Assembly: GCA_004431415.1 (NCBI GenBank)
Contig: QPMI01000152.1
Location: 1-64,000 of the forward strand
Length of the DNA: 64,000 nt
Direction: 5' to 3'
Origin: Cyanophora paradoxa
Lineage: Eukaryota; Glaucocystophyceae; Cyanophorales; Cyanophoraceae
Shown here: in pieces, positions 12,585 to 23,400 of the stretch
Position numbering within the stretch: position 1 is the first letter of the stretch
How the letters are laid out: every line of letters starts with the position of its first letter
Made by a program: the position numbers and the translations under genes
The notes under the pieces: generated by a model
Databases searched by the model: none
The model's input: the letters and a program-made list of their open reading frames with translations, nothing else
Told to the model about the DNA's origin: nothing

Positions 12585-12631
12585 GGAAATATTTAAGAGG
12601 TTGAATATTAATAGTACTAAATTAAAGTTCT
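12585..12631 (+). repeat. Dispersed 47-bp repeat, copy 2
   Basis: Partner of 11794-11840, in the same orientation. It lies just upstream of another AT-rich stretch with CTAAAGT words. Confidence 0.55.
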
Positions 12632-13307
12632 GAAGCCCCTAAAGTTTTTGATACTATTGAACACGATGCCAGGGGGTACGTAGCGCAGTAACATCGGCGC
12701 GGCCTTCGTTGAATTGCTCAAATAGAGCGCAGAAGCGCGCGGCGTCGCCGGCGTCGAGCACCCCCCGTCCACGCACCGCGCCCACGTGCACCTCGGAACT
12801 GGGCTTCCGCGACCAACTCTTAATTATTTTAGCCCTACTAAACCGGCCAAACCCCGGAATCACCAAACATTTTGTGGTCTTAAATATTTCCTGTTTTACA
12901 GTAGCCTGAGTCATAGGAGCTCGCGACCGTTCCGGCCCCCTACTAGGCTTCTCGCAGGCCTCCTAGTAGGCCTAGGCTTCCAAATTGAACGTGTAACAGC
13001 GCGCAACGAAGGAGCTTAAATTCTCGCCTTCGTCGCGGTGATATCATTCGGAATCCCGAGGATCGCAACACGAATTCGATCGCGAAACCATGGGTGCCGC
13101 CCAGATCCGTGCGTCTCTGCCTAATCTTGCAATTGGCCATGGATGGTTTAGATCTAGATCTATATAGAGTTTCTAGATATCAACAGTCATTTACGCGTGC
13201 ACGCGCGCATTCGCGTGCTCGCATATCATTAACGCTCGAGCTCGCATGCCTTCGGCTCCGAATCAGATTACAAGTGCTGGTCGAGCTGGGACTGTGGTGG
13301 CCAAGAA

Positions 13308-13779
13308 ATGGCCTCGGGGAACAACAACGACCGTGACCAAGTGAAAGATATCTGCAACCGCGCTGGGGCCAACTCGTTCAGAATGGGCACCGGCAACTGC
13401 CTCTTTGCACGCGTAAAGCCTGTTGAGCCATCGGCGCCGAGCTACTGGTCGAAGTCCGCGTTCGACTGGTTTAAATTTAAGCAGGACGACGATGCCCAGG
13501 TGCGCGAATAGTAATGTTTTCGAACTCGGTGCTGGCATTCGATTCACCCTGAGAACGCGACGTCAACGCAGGTGGTCGAAGCGGAAGCCGATATGGACGC
13601 CGCGGAGCTCGAGGCCGAGATGGAGGCGGAGGCTGCGGTGCGTTCTGCCGCGATGATGTATCTCTCCGTTCGCGTAATCGCATGCGTACATCTGTGGACG
13701 CTGATTATGCACATCGAACACGAACGTGCAGATGCTCGATGCCCAGGGCGCCGCTGTAGAGGCCGAGATCTCTGTCTGA
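13308..13779 (+). CDS. Small spliced gene, 101 aa, function unknown
   Basis: Three exons join in frame: 13308-13499, 13572-13637 and 13732-13779 (stop TGA 13777-13779). Both introns have GTGCG donors, branch-like CTGAGA or CTGATT, and GCAG acceptors. The protein starts MASGNNNDRDQVKD, has one compact middle with RMGTGNCLFARVKP and SKSAFDWFKFKQ, and ends in an acidic Ala/Glu-rich helix (EADMDAAELEAEMEAEAA) likely to be helical or coiled. No signal peptide or membrane segment is seen. I do not recognise the family. It could be a subunit of a larger complex. The ATG at 13308 is the first that opens the frame. It sits in AT-rich surroundings, yet its codons match the GC-rich style of its neighbours. 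Confidence 0.65.
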
Positions 13780-14461
13780 TTGCAAGATCTACTCTGTACC
13801 GTAGTACGCCAGTAGCAAGCTCAAGGATGCGCAGCCAGCGAGCTCGAGCTTCAAGCGAATTCATAATTCATATCAGACAATCGCGAGGCTGTCGGTACAC
13901 AATTTGCAATCAATTGGAAATATACACACAAATTTGGCTCGCGATCGCTTTGATTTGGGCCGGCGCCGCGGTTAGGTTATCTTGAGCTATAGCCTCCGAC
14001 TCCGGATTTGAATTCCCAGCAAAGGCAGAAGGAGAGGAAATCTATGCTCAATTTTCTTGCATGCAACTACGTATACGTTCAGTTTAGCTATGTGTTTCGA
14101 AATCATTCGAATCCGAGATCCCCGAACATTTCCCTTCTAGATCAAATTCGAGTTCCCCGACCATGTAAGAACGTCAACCCCCTCGCGAATGCATATCTCA
14201 TCACGATCAACAATGAGGATCCGGGAATGAGATCGGAGGCAATTCCAAGATCTCGCGCGCGTATACGTACTAGGTATACGTAGATGTTTAAGCTGGATTC
14301 AGCACCGTGCAATTGAAATTTGATCGGCAGGAGGGAATTCAAACATTCACAAAGCACACAAATGAAATGTGCATGCCTCACCCGGCCCGGCCCAGTCACT
14401 GAGTGCTGAAAAACACAACCCGCATACGCTTAGTGAAGGCCGTACATCGACTGCAGCTGAC
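13780..14461. other. Spacer between convergent genes
   Basis: No coding block found. It is AT-richer than the flanks, with many GAATTC, GTATAC and TACGTA words. It should hold the 3' untranslated regions of the small gene (+) and of the hybrid kinase (-). Confidence 0.5.
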
Positions 14462-17400
14462 TCACGGCTCAGAGATCGCTGCGTCAGGGAGGGGGGTCGG
14501 GGGGCCGGGGTCGGGGGGCCCGGGGTCGGCGGCGGGGCCGGGCGCCCGGGCCCGCGGGCGGGGCCGGGAGTGGCGGGCGACGAGGTCGAGGAGGGAGTGG
14601 CGGCGGACGGGCTTGGTGAAGAAGGCGTCCGCCCCGAGCCGCATCGCCTCCTCCCGGTCCTCCGCCATCGCATTCGCTGCCCCGGCCGCGCCCCGTCGCG
14701 AGCTCGCCGTCGGCCCTCTCCCGGGGCGGCCCGCGGGGCGCGTGCGCACCCGTCATGAAGACGATGGGGATGCGGGGCGCGGCGCCGGCGGCCTCCATCG
14801 CCCGGATCCGCCGGCACGCCTCCCGCCCGTCGCACACCGGCTGCCGCCCGCGGTCAGCGGGCGCGAGGGGAATCGCGCCAGACGCGCGCGTGGCGCCCCG
14901 CGGACCATCTCGACGTCTGAGGCCGCGCGGCCCGGTCAGGGCAGGGACGGGCGGGGTGCTGGCCATGGGTCGGGCGGGGCGGACCGAGGAGGATCATGTC
15001 GTACTTGGCGGGGTCGACGCGGTACGCCTCTGCGCGCGAAACAGTGAGTGATCACGACTACCAGGGCTAGCGGGGCCCGGGGGCGACGGCCGGGGCCGGG
15101 AGAGGCGTGCGGGCGCGCCGATGCACTGGAGACCGTCCTCGGCGGTCTCGACGGCGTAGCCGCCGATCTCGAGCATGCGCCGCGCCACGAGCACGTTCTG
15201 CGGGATGTCGTCCACCAGCAGCACGCACCCGCGCCCCGCCCCCGGCGCAGGCGACGCCGACTCTGGCCGCCCCGCGCCCGAGCCGGCGCCGGCGGTAGGC
15301 CCCGCGACCCTCGCCTCGGGTCGGCCGTTGCGCGCGCCCGGCAGCGCTAGCGCTCGGCAGGCGGCGGCGCTCGGCGGGCGCGAGCTGGACCCGAACAACC
15401 TGCCACGCCGAACGGGAGTCAGAGCGGCGGCGGCCGGCGGCGGCGCGGCGCGGCTCGCGATCGCGGGGTCGCACGCGCGGCGGACGGCGTCGGCGAGCTG
15501 CGAGGGCCGCAGCGGCAGCGACACGGAGACGGGCCCCGCCCCGCCCCCGCCCCCGCCCCGCCGCCTGCGGCTGCGGCTGCGGCTGCTCGGGCCGGCGAGG
15601 GCGACGCAGCGGAGCTCGCCGGCGGCCTCGCCCATGGCGGCGGAGAGGGCGACGAGGGCCGGCGCCTCGGCGAAGAGCAGCGGGCGCGCCGGCAGCAGCC
15701 GCCACGCCGCCCCCGCCGCCTCTGACGGCTCCACCGCCTCCACCCGCGCCCCCCACTGCCCCCGCCCCGTCAGCCTTTCGAAGCCTCCGCTTCGAGCGCG
15801 GCGGGCGGGGGGCGCGCGTCAGCGAGGTAGTGGGTGAGGGGAATGGCGGCGGCCGGCTCGCGGGCGGCGATGAGGCAGGGGACGCCCCGCAGGTCGGGCC
15901 ACGCGAAGAGCCCCTCGAACACTGGGCTGCTCGCGTGCTCCCCGCCCGCCCCCGCCCCCGCCTGCGCCCCCGGCCGGATCCGGAGCTCGGGCAAGGAATG
16001 CACGAGGGGCAGCGGCGGGGCGGGGTCGGGGTCGGACCGGCTTCGCGTGGCGCTCGCGCTGGACGACGACGGTGGCGTAGAAGGTGCAGCCGGCGCCTCT
16101 CTCGGACGTCACCCCCACGCTGCCCCCCATCGCCTCCGCCAGCCGCTTCGTGATCGCCAGCCCTGCCCCCGCCCCGCAGTCGCGATCGGCGTCGGCGCCA
16201 AGGAGGCGGGGCGGGGCGGGCGGCCGCGCGCGGACCGAGGCCCGTCCCCTCGAACATGCGCGTTGCGTCGTTCTTCGGCAGCTGCGCGAGCGCTGAGGCG
16301 GCGCAGCGAGCGGGACGCGGGCGGGGGAAGGGGCGGGCGGGGGCGGGCCTGCTGGTAGGGGCGGAAGAGGAGGTGGAGCTGGTCCGGGGGGATGCCGGGG
16401 CCCGTGTCCGTCACCGCGATCCGCACCCGCACGTGCTCCGCCCCCGCCCCCGCCGGCCCCGGACCCGATCCGGAGGCCCTCGCGATGGCCTTCGACGCGG
16501 GGCTGGCCGGCCCGGCGCCGGCGGCGGCGGCGGCGGGGGGCGGGGCGGGGCAGCGCTCGGACTCGATGCGGAGCTCGATGCGCCCGCCCCGCGGCGTGTA
16601 CCGCATCGCGTTCGACATGAAGCTGGGGCGGGGGCGGTCAGGCGCGCCGCATTGGAGTTGGACGGGGCGCGGGCGCCGGCGGCGCGCACTTCATGATGAT
16701 GCGGCGGATGCGGAGGTTGTCGGCGAAGACCCAGCGCGGCAGGCCCCGCGGCAGCAGCAACACGAGGTCTGCCCCCGGCTGAGTACGGACGCGTGCAGCT
16801 CGGGGCGGGGCGGGGGGGCGGACGGATGTCCTTGGCGCGTGCGGCGGGGGCGAGGAGGAGGAGGGAGCCCTCGAGGGCCTCGACGAGGTCGAAGGGGGCG
16901 GGGGTCGGCGTCTCCCGCTGCTCCTCGAGGCGGCTGTACTCGAGGATGCGGTCCATGAGGGAGAGGAGGACGCCCGAGGCGCTCCCGACGCCGTCCACGT
17001 ACTCCCGCTGCTCCGCAGTCAGCGCCGTCTCGGCCAGCAGCTGGTGGCACCCCATGATCCCTGAACCCGCGGCCGCAATCAGAGCAGCGCGGGGCGGGGC
17101 GGGGCGGGGCGGGGCGGGGACCGTTGAGCGGGGTGCGGAGGTCGTGGGTGACCATCGCGAACCAGCGGCGGTGCACGGCCGCCAGCTGCTCCTCCATCTT
17201 CACCTTCGCCGAGACGTCCCGCTGTACGCGCGCGCCAGTGAGCAGAGGAGTCGGAGGAGAGCGGAGGGCCCCGCTCGAGGGGCCGCGTGCGCGCGCACGA
17301 CGAAGACGGCGTAGTTCACGACGGTCCGCCGCGAGGCAGAGAGGGGCGTGCCCCTTCCGAAGGCGCGCGGGACCGTCGGGGGCGGCCGGCGAGCGGCGCT

Positions 17401-20400
17401 CAGGGCGCGGGATCGCGCACGGGAAGCCGGAGGGGGCCTGCGCCTTCTCCGAGGCGAACGACGTGATGCAAACCTGCCCGCGCGCGCGGCGCGGCGCCCG
17501 TCCCGTCGGCCGCCGGCCGCCCGCGGCCGCCTCGAGGCGGAGCCGAGGCGGGGCGGGGCCACGGCACCTCGACCTCGGTCCTGTCGGCGTCGGCGGTGCG
17601 GGCGAGGCCCTTCCAGACGGCGTTGAGGACGCCGGCCTTGCCGCAGAAATTGGGCGATACCAGCACCCGCAGCGCCGCCCCCGCCCCCTCCTCCTCCCCG
17701 CCCCTCCCCAGCGACTGCGGCGGCCTCGGATGCCGGCGCGCGCCTCGGGTGGAGGGGCGGCGGCGGGGCGCACGCGCTGGTCGGCCTGGGGCTCGAGGAG
17801 GGTGAGGAAGGACTCGATCTTCTGGCCCAGGAAGGAGGCCGAGGGGCGGCCCCAGAGGCGCTCGGAGGCGGGGTTCGCGGAGAGGATGGCGAGGTCCTCG
17901 CCCAGGGTCACGATCGCGTCGTGCGCGTTGTGCAGCACCGCCTCGTTCTCCGCGTTGCTCCGCCGCAGGCTCTCGTACAGCCGCGCGTTCGTCACCGAGA
18001 TGGCCAGCTGGGAGGAGAGGATCGTGAGCGTCTCGATGCACGTCGGCGTGAAGGCGCCGCGCAGCAGCCGGTTCTCCAGGTAGAGACAGCCCACCACGCG
18101 CCCCTGCGCGCCCCCCGAAGTCGGGTCGGATCGGGTCGGGTCGGGTCGGGTCGGGCCGGGGACCTGGTGGGTGATGGGGAGGGCGAGGATGGACTTCACG
18201 CCGCTGGCGACGACGTACGCGTCGAGCTGCAGCTGCGGGCCCTCGTCCTGCGCGCGGCGCCGGCGTCGCGTCAGAGCCCAGCCATCGACATCGCGATCGA
18301 AAGTCTGGGCCCGAGCGGGAGGGGGGCGCACCCTCTTCATGCAGTCCTGGAGGAGGGAAACCTGCGCCCAGGCTTAGATCTAGAGGACGAGGGCCGCGCG
18401 GCTCGGCTCGGCTCGGCCTGGCGGAGCGGGGCGGGGCGGGCCTTCTCGGTGGCGATGCAGTACTTAACGGCGCGGACGCAGAGCAGCGCCTCGCACTCCG
18501 CCAGCGGCCGCCCCTGCAGCACCTCCAGCCGCACCGCCCCCGCCCCCGGCCCCGCCTGCCCCCTGCGCGCCGCCGAGGCCGGTCGGGCGGAGTCCCGATC
18601 GCGTGGGGAGGGGGAGGGCGGACCCGGCGGGGGATGCGGAGTCGCTGAGGACCTCGCCGCTCGCCTCCACCTGCGGCGGGCTCAGGCGGGCGGGGGCGCC
18701 TCCGCCGGCCGCGGCGCGATCGCGCACGGCAAAGTCGGAGGGGTGCCCGTGGTGCCCGTGGGGCCCCCGCCCGTCCCGCTCGTGCGGCGATCGCGAGTGC
18801 GCGCCCTCCTCCTTCTCCAGGATCTGCGCGGCCGTGAGCCGAGCCGAGGGCCTCACGGGGCGGGCGGGGGGGCGGGGGCGGGCCAGGAAGCCGCGCTGGG
18901 CGCCTGCGATCTCGAGGACGACGGCGACGAGGCGCTCGAGGAGGGTCGAGAGCTCGATCTCGCGGGAGAGGCACTGCGAGGCCTCCAGCAGCGTCTCCCA
19001 GTTCAGCGAGTCCCCCGCCGACGACTCCCGCTCCCGCTCCCGCTCCCCGTCCACCGACCCCGGCCCTGCCCGCCGCGCCCGCCCCGCGCCGGCGGCGGCC
19101 GGGGCGAGGCCCGGCGGGCCCAGCGACTCGAGGGAGGGGATGGCGATGCGCCTCCCGCTCGCCGTCTGCGCGCGCCGCCGCCGACCGCCGCGGGTCGGGC
19201 CCGGCCCAACGCTGTGGCGGCACGCGAACGGGGGCGCGCGCACCCGCTCCTCGGCGGTGGAATTGATTGGTGAGATGGATGCGAAGCCGGCGGCCCCGGG
19301 AGGAGGTCGCCGCGCTCGCCGGCCCCGGCGGCGTCCCGCCCGGTGGCGCCGGCGAGCCGGCGCCCCGCCCGTGCTGCCCCTGCGCCGGCGAGTGCGCGCC
19401 GCTCCTCACGCCGGCGCCGGCGTCCGCCTCGCGGTACGAGCGGGCGCGGCCGGCGGCGCCCCAGGTCTTCCAGTGGCGCAGGGCGGAGGCGCGGTACGCG
19501 GCCGCCCCGCGCCAGAGCCCTGACTCGTCCAGCAGCGACGCCAGCCGCTCGCACGCCAGCGCCCTGCGCAGGCGTCAAGCAAAGTGGACGGGGGGGCGGC
19601 GCCGGGGCCGGGGCGGGGCGCACGCGATGTGGTGGAAGCCGCGGAGCTCGGCGTCGTCCTGCGCTTCCTCGTACAGCGCCGCCGCCGCCAGCGCTCCCGC
19701 CCCCGCCCCCGCCCCGGCGCCGCTCCCGAATCCGCGGGCCCGCTCGAGCTCGGCGCGCATGAGGAGGTGCCGGGCGCGGTAGTTCTGGGGGCCCTCCTCC
19801 GCAAACAGGCGCATCGCCGCGCAGCACTCCTCCAGGCGCGCCACGAGGCCCGCCCGCTCCGCCTCCCCCAGCGCCGGCGCCTCCGCTCCCGGGCCCGCCC
19901 GCGTTCGGCCGGCGTCGCTGGGCGAGGCGGCGGCGGCGGCGGGGGCCAGCGGGTGGATGTGGACGCCGTCGAGCGTCGGCGGGGGCACGTCGATCACCAG
20001 GGGCCCGGCGCCCCCAGGCCCGGGCCCGAGCCCGAGCCCGGCGGCGCGGTGGCGGCCTGCTGCGGCCGGCGCTGCGCGGGCGGCCCCGGCGAGAGGCGCT
20101 GCGCGGGCGTCACGGCGCGGGCGAGCCGGGGCCGCCCGCGTGCGGAAGCAGAGCGGACCGTGCCGACGACAAGCGAGACCGTGAAGATCGTGTCCTGCGG
20201 GGCGCCCCGTGAGGCTTAGATCTCTGCGGGCAGTGCAGAGGCGCCCAGCGAGAGGCTGGGGGCGGACGTGGTAGACGGAGAAGGCCTGGCGGAGGGTGTG
20301 GGAGGGCAAGGGCGCCCCCGCGTCCACCCCGAAGAGCTCCACCAGCATCCGCCACGCCTGCCCCCCGCCCGCCCTTCAGACGAGGCCGCCCCGGCCCGCG

Positions 20401-23400
20401 CCCGAGCTCGATCTAAAGCGCACCTCGGCGTACTCGCCGTAGGCGACGAGGGCGAGGACCGGCGTCGTCGCGATGCACGCCCGCGCCCTTTGACGTCGTT
20501 AGGCATGGAGGGATGGGGCGGGGGAGGGCGGGCGGGGCGGGGCGGGCCAGAAGGGGAGCGGGCAGTCGTCGAAGAAGGCGTCGTTGGCGCGCGGCTGCCC
20601 CGAGGCGGGGTCGTAGCGGAGCGGGAGGGCGGCGGGGCCGTCCTCCTCGGGGATCTCCAGGCCCCGCAGGCAGCGCGCCGCCGCCAGCGGGGCCGCCATC
20701 ATCAGCTCGAAGAGCCCGTGCTTGTGCTCCGTCACCCACTTCCGGTGCCTCGTCACTGCGCCCGCCGCCGCCGCCGCCCTCGTCGGCGGGCCGACGCTTA
20801 TCGCGTCTCGGCGGGCGCGGGGGCGTGCACGGACCGCGGCGGTCGAAGAGGGCGAGGGGCTCGCAGGCCCAGAAGCCGCACACGATGGAGAGCATCCCCG
20901 TGAGGCCTGCGCGCAGCGCTCGACTCGAGGCGGCCGGCGGCGCGGCACGGGCGCGAGCGGCGGGGGCGGACAGGAGTCGACGAGGTTGGACTGCTCGACG
21001 AAGAGGGGGAAGGCGCCGTCCTGGAGGGCCAGGATCGCCTGCCACGGCTCCCCGTAGATCGCCGCGCAGGAGCCCATCTCGAGGGACTTCGCCCGCACGC
21101 GCGCGTCCCGCGCCTCCCGTCCCAGCCGCATGCAGCACTGCTGGAAGGGGTAGCAGTAGTGGAGGAAGCGGTCGCTCAGCGTCGCGATGTGGCCCAGGAT
21201 GCCGCACAGGTACGCCGTCTGCGCATGCCCGTGCAGGCGCGTGAGCGCGAGATTTGAAGCCGCGTCGAGGATGAGGATCGGAGCCGATCGCTCGCGCGCA
21301 CTTGAGGCGCCCGGCCGTATTGAAGCGAGATGAGGAGGCACCTGGTGCGTTTTTTTCAGTGAGGGAGAGTGGGGGCTGAGGGGGAAGGTGGGAGGGGGGA
21401 GGAGGGAGGGAGGGGAGGGGGGAGGGGAGGTAAGGGATGGGGGTATTGGCAGGAGGGGAAGGGGAGTGGGAGGGGGCGAGAGGGGAGGGAGGGGAGGGGA
21501 GTGCGCAGGGGTGGAGGGGGACGGGATGAGGAGGAAAAAAGGGGAGGGGAGGGGGAGGGGAAGGGCTTGAGGGTACAGCGGCAGGGGGAAGGGGAAGAGG
21601 GGAGGAGGAGGGGCAGGGGGGCGAAGGAAGGGGAACGAAGAGGGAGGGGGTGGGGTGCATGATGGGGGTAGGGCGGAAGGGGGACGGTGGAGGGAGGTGA
21701 AAAAGCGAAGGGGCGAAGGGGCCGGATTTGGAGGGTAAAAGGGCATAGGGCAAGGGGCCAAGGCAGGCTGAGAGACAAATTTAAAGGATGGCGCACCGTG
21801 CGGGGATGAGCCCAAAGAGATCGGGCGCGTCAGCGTACCCGGCGCTCAGCGCCGAGTCGCCGGCGATCTGCATTAGGTCCAGTATGTCTGCGGCGCATTA
21901 TAATTAGCTATAGCTTTTTTTCGGGAGTTGTGAGGCGTCTCCGAACCGGGGGAGGAGCAGGCGGGGAGGGCGGCGATTATATCGGCGATGGCGGAGGGGG
22001 CGAAGTCGTCGCCGCCGGCGGCCCCCGCGGCGCGGAGGGCGGCGACGATGGCGTCGAGCTCCCGCTCGAAGTCCGCCAGCGTCGCCTCTGCCCGCCCCGC
22101 CCCCGCCCTCTCAGCTTGTGGGGCCGGGCCCTGGCGGGGCGGGGGCCGGGGCCGGGGGGCACCGAGGGGCACGTGGACGTCCCAGAGGGCGCGCATGGCG
22201 GCGACGCCAGCCTCGAGCGACTCGCGGAACTTGTTCATGCTCGAGAGCACCGCCACCCGCAGCCGCGCCACTGCGCATGCCCGCCCGTCAGCACCGCGCA
22301 GGAGGAGACGGAGGGGCGGGGCGGGGCGGGCCGCGGATGTGGTGGGGGCGGGCGAGGGCGAGGCGCTCGACTGCGGGCAGGCGCCGCTCGGCGGCCTCGT
22401 AGTCGTGCTCGAGGTACTCGCACTCGGCGAGCGTCAGCTGCAGGAAGAACTCGAGCTCCCGCGGGCCAGCCCCCGCAATCGCTTCAACGCTCTCCGAAAC
22501 CCCGGTCCCCACCGAGGCGCGCCGGGCCAGCCGCGAGGTCGAGGGCGGGGGGCCCGGCTCACCCTCCTCGGGGGCCCCGGGGAAGGCGGCGCGGCGGCGC
22601 TCGAGGGCGCGGAGGCCGTCGAGGGCGTAGGCGCGGCCGCGGTGGAAGGCGGTGCAGGCGCGGGAGCGCTCGGCGGCGAGGGCGTTGACGCGGGCGACGG
22701 CGGCGAGGGCGGCGGCGTCGGCCCCCGCGGGGAGGGGCGCGTCCGGGTCCCCCGCGAGCCCGTCGTTGAGCATATTGGCCATCGCAAAGAGGTCCTCCGG
22801 CTGCCCCGCCTCCGCCCCGGCCCCCGCGCCCGAGCGGAGCAGCAGCAGCAGCCCCGCCCGGAAGCACAGCTCCGCCCGCTCCGCCCCCTCGATCAGGTCG
22901 TGCGCCGCCTGCCCCAGCGCGCGCGCCGCCCGTCAGAGAGATCAGCTCGGGCCAGGTCGGAGCGGGCCGGGCCCGCCTGCTGCATCTTGTCGTGCCGGAA
23001 CGTGAAGACGACCGGCGGCATCGCCAGCGGCGCCTCCGGCGGCGGCGGCTCGAGGGCGTTAAGTGGGGGCGGCTGCGGGGCCGGGGCGGGGGCCGGGGCG
23101 GCGAGGAGGTGCTCGGGGAAGGCGGCGCGGGAGTGGGAGGCGCGGCGGACGACGAGGCCCGAGTGCACGGCCGGCTGCAGCGTCGCCACGACCTCCTGCG
23201 CCCCAGCGTGGACCGAAGATTAAGAAGAAACAGAGGGGGGCGGGGCGGGGCGGGGCGGGGCGGGCGGGGCGGGCCTCCTCGGGGCAGCCGAGGACGGCGG
23301 CGAGCATGGGGGCCGTGAAGGAGGCGCCGCAGCAGCTGGAGACCTTGAGGGCGCGCTGGGTGGCGGCGGGGAGGGCCTGGATGGAGGAGGCCATGATCTC

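Larger units (their letters stand above)
11601..13307. other. AT-richer spacer with repeats, no gene recognised
   Basis: Base composition drops sharply from the coding regions. The stretch holds a poly-C run, hairpins, a short tandem repeat and a two-copy dispersed repeat. Open frames here are short and have no splice-site-bounded coding blocks that I could join. A GC-rich patch at 12040-12120 is made almost only of GCCGGC-type words. Confidence 0.6.

Noticed and set aside
18120-18155. Possible interstitial telomere repeat
   Set aside because: The unit is TCGGG, unlike any common telomere repeat, and it lies in an intron. It is better explained by the general intron C-bias.
21369-21662. Gly/Arg/Glu-rich open frame on the + strand
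   Set aside because: It is only the translation of the polypurine tract inside a kinase intron.
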